A DNA stretch of 64,000 nucleotides from Pseudomonas lalkuanensis (GCF_008807375.1 NZ_CP043311.1:2460001-2524000); one strand, 5' to 3'. Shown: positions 8,143 to 16,260, numbered from the stretch's first letter. The notes: a model not told the origin generated them from the letters alone. Made by a program: numbers and translations.

Positions 8143-8159
8143 ATACGAACAAATCGTAT
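8143..8159. promoter_or_regulatory. Inverted repeat, candidate operator upstream of ohr
   Basis: ATACGA-ACAAA-TCGTAT (arms 8143-8148 and 8154-8159), 66 bases upstream of the ohr start, with outer ACAT/ATGT half sites. It lies in a locally AT-richer stretch where the ohr promoter should be. It could bind OhrR or another MarR-type repressor, but it is not a close match to the published A/T-rich OhrR box. Confidence 0.4.
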
Positions 8160-8445
8160 GCGATGTGAAGATACTCACGCAGGGACGACGCGACGTCAAT
8201 AGCGCTCCGTTACTCTTCCGGACGGACGGTTGGCGAGTGTTTGCTTAAATGGCGTGCGCGATCTGTTCGCGCGCGCTCTATCGCGCGCGTCCTGCTCCTG
8301 CCGGAGGTAAGCGGGTAGCTGATAGCGGTGCAAGGGCTGGGCGTTCGCTGATCGCCCGAATCACTCGAACAGGACAGGGGGACCAGGGGAAAAGCCCGCA
8401 TAATGGCGCCTCGTTCGCTCCCCACCTGAACAGGCCGATCTTCCG

Positions 8446-9186
8446 ATGTCATTCGCCGAGCTCTTTCTCCTGGGCATTCCCGCCGTCCTGCTGACGGGCA
8501 TTTCCAAAGGCGGCTTCGGCGGCGCCCTGGGTGGCATCGCGGTGCCGTTGCTGGCGCTGATGATGCCGCCGACCCAGGCGGCGGCCATCATGCTGCCGAT
8601 CCTCTGCATGGCGGACATCACCGGGTTGCGCCGCTTCTACGGCAAGTGGGACCCACACAACCTGAAGATCATGCTGCCGGGTGCACTGGTGGGGGTGCTG
8701 ATCGGCACCCTGAGCTTCGGCCTGCTCAGCGAACGACTGATCGGCCTGATGATCGGCGGCATCGCCATCGCCTTCTTCCTGCTCAACGTGTTGAATGCCG
8801 CCGCTTCCCAGGCACCCGGCGAGCCGAAGGTGTTCAAGGGCAGCCTGCTGTCCGGCATCGCCGGCTTCACCAGCTTCGTTGCCCATGCCGGTGGGCCGCC
8901 AGTCCTGATGTACCTGCTGCCGCAGCGGATGGACAAGGTGCGCTACGTCGCGACCGTGAACTGCTTCTTCCTGCTGACCAACGCCATCAAGCTGGTGCCC
9001 TATGCCTTGCTGGGGCAGTTCACCCGCACCAGCCTGACCGCCAGCCTGGCGCTGGCTCCCGTGGTGGTCGCCGGGGTGTGGCTGGGTATCTGGCTGCAGA
9101 GTCGGGTCAACCACACCTGGTTCTACCGCGTCGCCTGGGCCGGGCTGCTGGTCACCGGTATCCAGCTGCTCGTGCAGAATTGGTAA
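8446..9186 (+). CDS. TauE/SafE family membrane transporter
   Basis: The 246-residue integral membrane protein belongs to the sulfite exporter TauE/SafE family. It shows the repeated GISKGGFGGALGGIAVPLLAL motif near residue 20 and the second-half counterpart LLSGIAGFTSFVAHAGGPPVLMYLLP near 145. About eight hydrophobic segments are visible. Members export sulfite, sulfoacetate or other organosulfonates, and many have unknown cargo. The ribosome site is weak. The neighbours give no sulfur-metabolism context, so the cargo remains open. Confidence 0.85.
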   Translation: MSFAELFLLGIPAVLLTGISKGGFGGALGGIAVPLLALMMPPTQAAAIMLPILCMADITGLRRFYGKWDPHNLKIMLPGALVGVLIGTLSFGLLSERLIGLMIGGIAIAFFLLNVLNAAASQAPGEPKVFKGSLLSGIAGFTSFVAHAGGPPVLMYLLPQRMDKVRYVATVNCFFLLTNAIKLVPYALLGQFTRTSLTASLALAPVVVAGVWLGIWLQSRVNHTWFYRVAWAGLLVTGIQLLVQNW

Positions 9187-9208
9187 TTGCCGCACCACAG
9201 GCTGATTC

Positions 9209-9253
9209 TTGATTTCAAATCAAATAACTTTGGTCGATTAGCGGCTTAATCGA
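9209..9253. promoter_or_regulatory. Two adjacent palindromes in the dkgB promoter
   Basis: TTGATTT-C-AAATCAA (9209-9223) is a perfect 7-bp-arm palindrome. TCGATTA-N6-TAATCGA (9234-9253) is a second perfect 7-bp-arm repeat 10 bases on. Both lie 60-105 bases before the dkgB ATG in an AT-rich patch, where a repressor or activator would bind. The cognate regulator is not identified. Confidence 0.5.
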
Positions 9254-9312
9254 TAAAGGTAAAGTCGACACACTGCGCGCCATTCCAGTCATTGACCGCC
9301 CGGAGCGCAGCC

Positions 9313-10128
9313 ATGTCTTCCACCTCCTCCATCCCTTCCTTCGGCCTCGGGACCTTCCGCCTGACCGGCCAGCCCGTCATCGATTCGGTGCGCAGCGCAC
9401 TGGAACTGGGTTACCGCGCCATCGACACCGCGCAGATCTACGGCAATGAAGCCGATATCGGCCAGGCCATCGCCGAGAGTGGTGTCGCCCGTTCCGAGCT
9501 GTTCCTCACCACCAAGATCTGGGTGGAGAACTACGCCAGCGGCAAGCTGGTTTCCAGCCTGCGCGAGAGCCTCGAGAAGCTGCGCACCGATCAGGTGGAC
9601 CTGACGCTGATCCACTGGCCGGCGCCGGGTAACGGCGTCGAGCTGCCCGAATACATGGAGGCGCTGGCGGAGGCCAAGGCCCAGGGCCTGACGCGCCGCA
9701 TCGGCATCTCCAACTTCAACATCGAGCTGACCCGGCAGGCCATTGCGGCGGTCGGCAAGGACGAGATAGCCACCAACCAGATCGAGCTCAGCCCCTACCT
9801 GCAGAACGCGGCGCTGACCGCCTTCCTGAAGGAGCAGGGCATCCCGGTCACCTCGTACATGACCCTGGCCTACGGCAAGGTGCTGAAGGACCCGGTGCTG
9901 GCCGAGATTGCCGCCAAGCACCAGGCCACCGTTGCGCAGGTCGCACTGGCCTGGGCGTTGCAGCTTGGCTATGCGGTGATTCCGTCCTCGACCCGTCGCG
10001 AAAACCTGGCCAGCAACCTGCTCGCCAGCGATCTGCGCCTGGACGCCGAGGACATGGCACAGATCGCCGCACTGGAGCGCAATGGCCGCGAAGTCAGCCC
10101 CGAGGGCCTGGCCCCGGTCTGGGACTGA
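9313..10128 (+). CDS. dkgB: 2,5-diketo-D-gluconate reductase B-like aldo-keto reductase
   Basis: The 271-residue NADPH-dependent (beta/alpha)8 reductase has clear similarity along its length to E. coli Dkg[78 protein letters not shown], and [15 protein letters not shown]. The tetrad Asp/Tyr/Lys/His is visible in DTAQIY, TTKIW and LIHW. Family enzymes reduce 2,5-diketogluconate and toxic small aldehydes such as methylglyoxal. The ATG at 9313 has GGAG seven bases away and gives the right N-terminus; an upstream TTG is less likely. It may lead an operon with the cyclase, MoaF-like and MFS genes, 124 bases on. A copy of its 3' end lies at 16.26 kb. Confidence 0.88.
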   Translation: MSSTSSIPSFGLGTFRLTGQPVIDSVRSALELGYRAIDTAQIYGNEADIGQAIAESGVARSELFLTTKIWVENYASGKLVSSLRESLEKLRTDQVDLTLIHWPAPGNGVELPEYMEALAEAKAQGLTRRIGISNFNIELTRQAIAAVGKDEIATNQIELSPYLQNAALTAFLKEQGIPVTSYMTLAYGKVLKDPVLAEIAAKHQATVAQVALAWALQLGYAVIPSSTRRENLASNLLASDLRLDAEDMAQIAALERNGREVSPEGLAPVWD

Positions 10129-10252
10129 CGGCCACGCCAGCTCCCCTGGCGCGACTGACTCCGGCGCGCCGCTGATTCCCGATGATCACCGAATGCCGTC
10201 AGGCGAGGGCGCCTTGCGTCCCGCCGACGGCCTGAACGAATACAGGAACGTC

Positions 10253-11194
10253 ATGATGAACACCTTCACCAGACTCGCCCTGGCCACCGCATTACCGCTG
10301 GCCATGCAGGTCGCTTCCGCCGCCGACTGGTATCCGTCGGCCTATGGCGCGAACGATGAGATAGGCGCCGCCAACCTGCTGACCCCAGACGTGGTGAAAC
10401 AGGCGGTGGGGCTGGTCAGGACTGGCAAGACCTATCCGCTGGCGGTGCCGGTGGACAAGAACCTGCCGGCCTTCCGCCACCGCAGCTTCCACCTCTACAA
10501 CATCCAGCCGGGCGAACAGGCCGGCCAGTCCCTCGGCCCGAACAAGTTCACCTTCAACGACGAGATGGTGAACGCCTGGACCGGCGTCGGCACCCAGCTC
10601 AACGGTATCGGCCATATCGGCATCGACAACCGTTACTACAACGGTAACCAGGCGGCCGACTTCGTCACCGTCGAAGGCGTGAAGAAGCTCGGCATCGAGA
10701 AAGTCCCGCCGTTCGTGACCCGTGGCGTGGTGCTGGACATGACCGCGCACTACGGCAAGGCCATCGTTCCCGGCGGCACCGAATTCAGCGTCGCCGACAT
10801 CCAGGCGGTGCTGAAGAAGCAGGGCCTGACCCTGCGCAAGGGCGATGTGGTGCTGTTCAACACCGGCTGGCTGGAGCTGATCGGCAAGGACAACAAGCAG
10901 TTCCTCGAAGTCGAGCCGGGCATCGGCATGGAAGCGGCGAAGTGGCTGGCCGACCAGGGCATCGTCGCCTTCGGCGGCGATACCTGGGCCTCGGAGGTCT
11001 ACCCCAATCCCCACGGCAAGGATGAGTTCCCGGTGAACCAGTACATGCTGGCCAAACGCGGCATCTACAACCTGGAACTGATCGACAGCCGCGCGCTGGT
11101 GCGTGACCAGGCCTGGGAGTTCCTTTTCGTCCTCGGCCAGCCGCTGTACGTCGGCTCCACCCAGGTCAACATCAACCCGGTAGCGATCAAATGA
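10253..11194 (+). CDS. Secreted cyclase-family (kynurenine formamidase-like) hydrolase
   Basis: The 313-residue product has a Sec signal peptide (MMNTFTRLALATALPLAMQ, cleavage near ASA-A). The Cyclase (PF04199-type) fold follows: WYPSAYGANDEIGAANLLTPDVV, ALAVPV-like, and GVGTQLNGIGHIGIDN. The usual metal-binding pattern HxGTHxDxxxH reads G-V-G-T-Q-L-N-G-I-G-H here, so only the last His is kept. A GTQxDG-type variant is known in secreted members, but the Asn and Gly replacements stand out. Later FGGDTWASEVYP and WEFLFVLGQPLYVGSTQVNINPVAI match the secreted subfamily. ATG at 10253 or 10256. It overlaps the MoaF-like gene by 4 bases. Substrate unknown. Confidence 0.78.
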   Translation: MMNTFTRLALATALPLAMQVASAADWYPSAYGANDEIGAANLLTPDVVKQAVGLVRTGKTYPLAVPVDKNLPAFRHRSFHLYNIQPGEQAGQSLGPNKFTFNDEMVNAWTGVGTQLNGIGHIGIDNRYYNGNQAADFVTVEGVKKLGIEKVPPFVTRGVVLDMTAHYGKAIVPGGTEFSVADIQAVLKKQGLTLRKGDVVLFNTGWLELIGKDNKQFLEVEPGIGMEAAKWLADQGIVAFGGDTWASEVYPNPHGKDEFPVNQYMLAKRGIYNLELIDSRALVRDQAWEFLFVLGQPLYVGSTQVNINPVAIK

Positions 11195-11535
11195 CGACTT
11201 CCATTTCGCGGCCGGCCTTCGCCGGCCGCAGCTTCCGCGTCGACTACGACGGCCTGTCCGCGCACAACCTCTATTCGGCGGACGGCTCCCGCCTCCGCTA
11301 CGCCATCGTCTCCGGTCCCTGCGCCGGGGCCCAGGGCGAGGCTGAGTGCCAGTGGCGGGAAATTGCCGAGGGCATCCATGTGATCTCCTGGCAGGAAGCC
11401 GACGGCGCCACCGTGGTGCACGTCGACGACTTCGCCAACGGGCGTTCGCAAGCGTTCTTCACCGCAACCGACCTGAGCTTCCACCGGATGCAGGGGACGT
11501 TGACAGAGATCGACACGGAGGAGGGCGAGCAATGA
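11191..11535 (+). CDS. MoaF-like (lipocalin-type) small protein
   Basis: The 114-residue cytoplasmic protein resembles MoaF-type domains: FAGRSFRVDYDGLSAHNLYSADGSRLRYAIVSG, a central EIAEGIHVISWQEADGATVVHVDDF, and SQAFFTATDLSFHRMQGTLTEI, a pattern expected for a small beta-barrel that binds a small ligand. MoaF was first named from monoamine operons and its role is not settled. The ATG overlaps the cyclase stop and the stop overlaps the MFS start (ATGA at both ends), so the three are almost certainly translated together. It may be a ligand-binding partner or isomerase of the cyclase product (inference). Confidence 0.65.
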   Translation: MTTSISRPAFAGRSFRVDYDGLSAHNLYSADGSRLRYAIVSGPCAGAQGEAECQWREIAEGIHVISWQEADGATVVHVDDFANGRSQAFFTATDLSFHRMQGTLTEIDTEEGEQ

Positions 11536-12716
11536 AGTCCGGTCACGTACTGCTCGCGCTGGCCATCGGTGCGTTCGGCATAGGCACTACAGAGTTCACG
11601 CCGATGGGGCTGTTGCCGGTCATCGCCGAGGGGGTGGACGTCAGCATTCCCAGTGCGGGGATGCTGGTCACCGCCTATGCCATCGGCGTGATGCTCGGTG
11701 CGCCGGTGATGACGCTGCTGTTCAGCCGCTTCGGCCGGCGCGGTGCGCTGATCTCGCTGATGGCCATCTTCACCCTTGGCAACCTGCTTTCGGCGATGGC
11801 GCCCGACTACGCCACGCTGCTTGCCTCGCGCCTGGTCACCAGCCTCAACCATGGCGCTTTCTTCGGCCTCGGGGCGGTGGTCGCGGCGAGCGTCGTGCCG
11901 AAGGAGAAGCAGGCCAGCGCAGTGGCGACCATGTTCATGGGCCTGACCATCGCCAATATCGGGGGCGTGCCGGCGGCGACCTGGGTGGGCCAGCAGGTCG
12001 GCTGGCGCGTGGCATTCGCCGGCACCGCAGGGTTGGGGCTGATCGCAATGGCCGCGCTCTGGTTCGCCCTGCCCAGAGGCGAGCGGGGCAGCGTACCCAA
12101 TGTGCGTCGTGAGCTGGCCGTGATCGTTCGCCCGAACGTGTTGCTGGCGATGGCTACGACGGTGCTGGGAGCTGGCGCGATGTTCACGCTGTACACCTAC
12201 GTGGCACCGGTGCTCGCCGAACTGACCGGCGCTTCGGACGCTTTCGTCACCCTGGCGCTGGTGCTGATCGGCGTTGGTTTCACCCTCGGCAATAGCCTGG
12301 GGGGGCGTCTCGCGGACTGGTCACTCGACGGTTCGACGCGGATTTTCCTCGCAGGGCTGACCGTCATCATGCTGCTCTTGCCGCTGGCGCTGACCCATCA
12401 CGTGGCGGCGGCGCTGGGCTTGCTGGTCTGGGGTGTCGCGACCTTCGGCCTGGTGCCGCCCCTGCAGATGCGGGTGATGGAGGCTGCCGCCGAAGCGCCC
12501 GGACTGGCCTCGTCCATCAACGTCGGCGCCTTCAATCTTGGCAATGCGCTCGGTGCGGCACTTGGCGGCGGCGTCATTGGCCTGGGTCTCGGCTACGTCG
12601 CCGTGCCGGTGGCCGGGGGCCTGCTGGCTGCGCTGGGGCTGTTGCTGGTGTGGCTGGGGCGGGCTGGCAAGGTCGCCGAGGTCGATCTGGCCGAGCAATC
12701 CTGCGACGCTGTGTGA
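11532..12716 (+). CDS. MFS transporter, DHA1 drug/sugar efflux type (AraJ/YdhP-like)
   Basis: The 394-residue protein has about 12 hydrophobic segments. The N-terminus LLALAIGAFGIGTTEFTPMGLLPVIAEGV and the loop SRFGRRGALISLM between TM2 and TM3 are characteristic of DHA1 efflux proteins such as AraJ/YdhP. The ATG at 11532 overlaps the MoaF-like stop. The operon position suggests it exports the substrate or product of the cyclase/MoaF-like pair. The cargo is unknown. A strong bidirectional hairpin follows. Confidence 0.85.
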   Translation: MKSGHVLLALAIGAFGIGTTEFTPMGLLPVIAEGVDVSIPSAGMLVTAYAIGVMLGAPVMTLLFSRFGRRGALISLMAIFTLGNLLSAMAPDYATLLASRLVTSLNHGAFFGLGAVVAASVVPKEKQASAVATMFMGLTIANIGGVPAATWVGQQVGWRVAFAGTAGLGLIAMAALWFALPRGERGSVPNVRRELAVIVRPNVLLAMATTVLGAGAMFTLYTYVAPVLAELTGASDAFVTLALVLIGVGFTLGNSLGGRLADWSLDGSTRIFLAGLTVIMLLLPLALTHHVAAALGLLVWGVATFGLVPPLQMRVMEAAAEAPGLASSINVGAFNLGNALGAALGGGVIGLGLGYVAVPVAGGLLAALGLLLVWLGRAGKVAEVDLAEQSCDAV

Positions 12717-12746
12717 CTGAACCTGGTTGCTGACGGAATGGCAAGA

Positions 12747-12775
12747 GGCCCCGGGAGGAGAACTCCCGGGGCCTT
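12747..12775. terminator. Bidirectional terminator between MFS and SDR genes
   Basis: AGGCCCCGGGAG (12747-12758), loop GAGAA, CTCCCGGGGCCT (12764-12775) followed by TCTGTTT. Perfect 12-bp stem in a convergent gap. Confidence 0.9.
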
Positions 12776-12788
12776 CTGTTTGCCGGCA

Positions 12789-13580
12789 TCAGATGGCCAT
12801 GCTGTCCACCACGCCACCATCTACGCGCAAGGCGGCTCCGGTGGTCGCGGAAGAGTAGGGCGAGGCGACGTAGGTCACCAGTGCGGCGACTTCGTCCACC
12901 TCGGCCACCCGCTGGATGATGGAGCTGGGGCGCTCGCGGCGCACGAATTCATCCGCTTCCTCGCGCGCGGTGCGGCCGGACTGGCGTACGGCGTCGGCCA
13001 CGAGATTCGCCACGCCTTCGGTGAAGGTCGGGCCGGGGAGGATGGCGTTGACGGTGACGCCGGTGCCCGCCAGGCGCTTGGCCAGGCCGTGGGAGACAGC
13101 GAGGTTGGCGGCCTTGGTGACGCCGTAGTTGATCATCTGTGCGGGAATGGCGACGCCCGATTCCGAGGACAGGAAAATCACCCGGCCCCAGCCGCGCTGG
13201 ACCATGCCGGGGGTGTAGTGGCGGGCCAGGCGCACGCCGGAGAGCACGTTGATCTCGTAGAAGTCCAGCCACTCCTGGTCGTGGGTCTCATAGAAATCGA
13301 CGTCGTTATAGATGCCCAGGTTGTTCACCAGGATGTCGGCGTGGGGCTCGGCGTCGAACAGCGCCTGTGCGCCTTCGGCGTTGCCGAGATCGGCGACCAC
13401 GCCACGGGCCTTGCCGTTGGCGGCACGGATGCCGGCCACGGCTTCGTCAACGGAGGCGGCATTGCGCCCGACTATGACCACGTCGGCACCGGAAGCGGCC
13501 AGCTGGCGGGCGATGCCCAGGCCGATGCCGCCGGTGGAACCACTGATGATGGCGGTCTTGCCGCCGAGATCGATCTGCAT
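12789..13580 (-). CDS. SDR family NAD(P)-dependent oxidoreductase
   Basis: The 263-residue classical short-chain dehydrogenase has the Rossmann motif ISGSTGGIGLGIARQ near the N-terminus, NNLGIYNDV (usual NNAG position), the catalytic Ser in FLSSESG, and Tyr-x-x-x-Lys in INYGVTKAAN. I chose the ATG at 13580 because GAGGA lies eight bases before it; the ATG at 13595 has no ribosome site. It is divergent from a LysR gene that shares its promoter, and that regulator likely controls it. A second copy of the putative LysR operator precedes the aldo-keto reductase at 14.7 kb, so both reductases may serve one pathway. Substrate unknown. Confidence 0.85.
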   Translation of the reverse strand: MQIDLGGKTAIISGSTGGIGLGIARQLAASGADVVIVGRNAASVDEAVAGIRAANGKARGVVADLGNAEGAQALFDAEPHADILVNNLGIYNDVDFYETHDQEWLDFYEINVLSGVRLARHYTPGMVQRGWGRVIFLSSESGVAIPAQMINYGVTKAANLAVSHGLAKRLAGTGVTVNAILPGPTFTEGVANLVADAVRQSGRTAREEADEFVRRERPSSIIQRVAEVDEVAALVTYVASPYSSATTGAALRVDGGVVDSMAI

Positions 13581-13667
13581 GTCGTTGATCCTCATCCAGG
13601 GGGCACGGGATGTGCCGGTAATCGTCTGGATCTGGCGCCATGCTAGGAGCGGCTTGTAAGATCGTAC

Positions 13668-13691
13668 ATGACTTAATTCGACACACTTGAG
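13668..13691. promoter_or_regulatory. Putative LysR-regulator operator, copy 1
   Basis: Reading the minus strand, the site starts CTCAAGTGTGTCGAATTA. It matches the site at 14637-14660 at 17 of the first 18 bases. It lies 14 bases before the LysR start and about 90 bases from the SDR start, in the shared divergent promoter, as expected for an autoregulated LysR protein. Confidence 0.65.
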
Positions 13692-13704
13692 TCCTTGAGG
13701 GTCT

Positions 13705-14601
13705 ATGCTCGATCTCAGACAACTCCGTTATTTCGTCGCCGTGGCCGAAGTCGAGCACGTCGGAAAGGCGGCGGAGCAGCTGCACATTTCCCAGTCGCCG
13801 CTGAGCCGGCAGATCGCCCAGCTGGAGGAGCGCCTCGGCCTGCAGCTGTTCGAACGCAGCCAGCAGCGCCTTCGCCTGACCTCCGACGGGCGCACCTTCC
13901 TGCATGAGGCCAAGGCGCTGCTCAAGCACGCCGAGCGCCTGGAGTCCCTCGGCCGCCGCCTGGGCCGGGGCGAGACGGGCGGGCTGTGCATCGGCTACGT
14001 CAGCCATGCCATCCATGCCGGCGTGCTGCCCGAGGCGCTGCGCCATGTGCGCGAGGAGCGTCCGGGCATCCACATCGCGCTCTACAACCTCTCGGCCCGG
14101 GAGCAGTTCGAGGGCCTGCGCCAGCGCAGCCTGGATATCGCCCTGGTGTGCGAACCGCCGGCGGAGGACGACCCGGATCTGCTCGCCGCTCCCGTATTCG
14201 ACGACCCACTGCACCTCGCCTTGCCGCTGGATCACCCGCTTGCGGATAAGCCGGTGATCCTGCCAGCCGACCTGCACGAGCAGGACTGGATCATGGTGGA
14301 AGGCCAGTTGCAGCCGAATGGCCGCGAGCGTTTCCTGGCCAGTTGCGTGGCCGCCGGTTTCACCCCGCAGATCCGCCTGGAAGCCGCCGAGCCGCTGAGT
14401 GCCATCGGCCTGGTTTCGGCGGGCCTTGGGCTGGCGCTGATCCAGCAGAGCATCGGTGGCGAGCGCAACCCCAACGTGGTGCTGCGCGAACTGCCCTGGC
14501 TGGGCCAGAGCACTGGCCTGTGGGCCGCCTGGCACCGCGTCGACCTGCGGCCGATAGTGGGCGACTTCCGTGAAATGGTGCTGGCGGGCGCCAAGGTCTG
14601 A
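13705..14601 (+). CDS. LysR-type transcriptional regulator
   Basis: 298 residues. The N-terminal winged helix-turn-helix is MLDLRQLRYFVAVAEVEHVGKAAEQL followed by HISQSPLSRQIAQLEERLG (residues 1-60), typical of the CatM/BenM/CbbR-like subgroup. The rest is a two-lobed inducer-binding domain. Divergent from the SDR and just upstream of the aldo-keto reductase, with a shared operator motif in front of both. It probably activates both transcription units in response to an unknown ligand. Confidence 0.9.
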   Translation: MLDLRQLRYFVAVAEVEHVGKAAEQLHISQSPLSRQIAQLEERLGLQLFERSQQRLRLTSDGRTFLHEAKALLKHAERLESLGRRLGRGETGGLCIGYVSHAIHAGVLPEALRHVREERPGIHIALYNLSAREQFEGLRQRSLDIALVCEPPAEDDPDLLAAPVFDDPLHLALPLDHPLADKPVILPADLHEQDWIMVEGQLQPNGRERFLASCVAAGFTPQIRLEAAEPLSAIGLVSAGLGLALIQQSIGGERNPNVVLRELPWLGQSTGLWAAWHRVDLRPIVGDFREMVLAGAKV

Positions 14602-14636
14602 CTAACAGGTGGAAGGGATTTGATGATGCGTTAGGT

Positions 14637-14660
14637 CTCAAGTCTGTCGAATTATGACTT
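14637..14660 (+). promoter_or_regulatory. Putative LysR-regulator operator, copy 2
   Basis: CTCAAGTCTGTCGAATTA followed by TGACTT. It contains the perfect inverted repeat AAGTC-N11-GACTT (14640-14660), the geometry of LysR boxes. It lies 79 bases before the aldo-keto reductase ATG and shares 17 of 18 bases with the copy at 13668-13691. Confidence 0.7.
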
Positions 14661-14738
14661 GGACGGTCTTGGTTGGGCGGGCATAGGATTGCCGCCACTG
14701 GAGTTCACAAGCGACTCCCCCCAACCCGGAGAACCCCC

Positions 14739-15749
14739 ATGAGTCTGAAGTCCCTGATCCCCACCCGCCTTGGTTTCGGCACCGCGCCGCTGGGCAACAT
14801 GTTCCGCGCCGTGTCCGCCGAGGAAGTGCAGGCCACCGTCGATGCCGCCTGGAACAACGGCGTGCGTTACTTCGACACGGCTCCCTTCTACGGCGCCGGC
14901 CTGTCCGAAACCCGCCTGGGCGCCGCCCTGGCCAACCGCCCGCGTGACGAATATGTACTGAGCACCAAGGTCGGCCGCATCATCCTCGACGAACTGGAAG
15001 ACCCGGTCGCCCGCGAGCTGGGCGAGAAGAGCGGCCTGTTCGAGCACGGCAACCGCAACCGCATCGTCAACGACTACAGCGCCGACGCCACCCTGCGTTC
15101 CATCGAGGACAGCCTGAAGCGCCTGGGCACCGACCGCCTGGATATCGTCTGGATCCACGACATCGCCCAGGACTTCTACGGTGACCAATGGCTGACCCAG
15201 TTCGAGATCGCCCGCACCGGCGCCTTCCGCGTGCTCACCCGCCTGCGTGAAGAAGGCGTGATCAAGGCCTGGGGCCTGGGCGTGAACCGCGTCGAGCCCA
15301 TCGAGCTGACCCTGGACCTGGACGAGCCGCGCCCCGACGGCTTCCTGCTCGCCGGCCGCTACTCGCTGCTGGACCATGAGCGCGCGTTGCAACGGGTGAT
15401 GCCGCAGGCGGTGGAGCAGGGTGTCGGCATCGTCGTCGGCGGCCCTTACAGCTCGGGCGTGACTGCCGGAGGTGAACACTTCGAGTACCAGAAGGCCAGC
15501 CCGGCCGTGCTGGCGAAGCTGGAGCGCATCCGTTCCGTGGCCCGCGACCACGGTGTCGACGTGAAAGCCGCCGCCCTGCAGTTCGCCCTGGCCCACCCGG
15601 CCGTGGTCGCCGCGATTCCCGGTTCGACCCGCCCGCTGCACGCCAACCAAGACCATGCAGCACTCAGCGCCGTCATCCCGGCCGTGTTCTGGAGCGACCT
15701 GCGCGCCCAGGGCCTGATCAGCGCCGTAGCACCTGTCCCGACTGTTTGA
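14739..15749 (+). CDS. Aldo-keto reductase, D-threo-aldose 1-dehydrogenase / pyridoxal dehydrogenase-like
   Basis: The 336-residue aldo-keto reductase of the group oxidising L-fucose, D-threo-aldoses or pyridoxal has LGFGTAPLGNMFRAV, RYFDTAPFYGAGLSETRLG, VLSTKVGRII, DIVWIHDI, AWGLGVNR and AIPGSTRP. The tetrad residues lie in FDTAPFY (Asp, Tyr), STKVGR (Lys) and WIHD (His). The start at 14739 has GGAG seven bases away. It has a putative LysR operator upstream and is followed by the SRPBCC gene after 83 bases. It is not a close paralogue of the dkgB product. Substrate inferred only from the family. Confidence 0.85.
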   Translation: MSLKSLIPTRLGFGTAPLGNMFRAVSAEEVQATVDAAWNNGVRYFDTAPFYGAGLSETRLGAALANRPRDEYVLSTKVGRIILDELEDPVARELGEKSGLFEHGNRNRIVNDYSADATLRSIEDSLKRLGTDRLDIVWIHDIAQDFYGDQWLTQFEIARTGAFRVLTRLREEGVIKAWGLGVNRVEPIELTLDLDEPRPDGFLLAGRYSLLDHERALQRVMPQAVEQGVGIVVGGPYSSGVTAGGEHFEYQKASPAVLAKLERIRSVARDHGVDVKAAALQFALAHPAVVAAIPGSTRPLHANQDHAALSAVIPAVFWSDLRAQGLISAVAPVPTV

Positions 15750-15832
15750 ACCCTCAGTCGCCGGGCTTCGCGGCCCGGCGCATCACAACCCGTCATCGAT
15801 TCATTTGGGGCCGATGCCCCGGGAGAAACATC

Positions 15833-16249
15833 ATGGCCAAGGCCACTGCTTTCATCGACCTCAACACCGAAATCGACCAGGTCTGGCAACTGATCGGCGG
15901 CTTCGACTCGCTGCCCGACTGGCTGCCGTTCATTCCGCAGAGCGCGCTCAGCGAGGGCGGCCGCGTGCGCACCCTGAAGAGCATCGCCGGCGACACCATC
16001 ATCGAGCGCCTGCTGGACTTCAACGACGCCGAGCGTCGCTACAGCTACACCATCCTCAGTGGGCCCGCACCGGTTCGCGACTATGAAGCGACCCTGCGTG
16101 TCCTGCCCGGAGACGATGGCCAGGGTTCCCGCGTGGAGTGGTTCGGTTCCTTCATCCCCGAGGGCATCAGCGACGCGGAAGCCACCGCGCTCTTCACCAC
16201 CATCTATGAGGATGGCCTGGCAGCGCTGAAGCGAGCCATCGAGCGCTGA
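15833..16249 (+). CDS. SRPBCC (START-like) family protein
   Basis: The 138-residue protein has the helix-grip pattern of the polyketide cyclase/dehydrase-like SRPBCC group: AFIDLNTEIDQVWQLIGGFDSLPDWLPFI at the N-terminus, a central ERLLDFNDAERRYSYTIL, VRDYEATLRVLP, SRVEWFGSF, and a C-terminal helix TTIYEDGLAALKRAIE. Such proteins form a hydrophobic ligand cavity and are often of unknown function. GGGAG precedes the ATG at 15833. It is likely cotranscribed with the aldo-keto reductase. Confidence 0.8.
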   Translation: MAKATAFIDLNTEIDQVWQLIGGFDSLPDWLPFIPQSALSEGGRVRTLKSIAGDTIIERLLDFNDAERRYSYTILSGPAPVRDYEATLRVLPGDDGQGSRVEWFGSFIPEGISDAEATALFTTIYEDGLAALKRAIER

Positions 16250-16260
16250 TGGCCTGAGGC

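Noticed and set aside
10082..10252. Extended N-terminus for the cyclase gene
   Set aside because: The extension overlaps the dkgB 3' end and has no ribosome site; the signal peptide begins at the ATG pair at 10253/10256.
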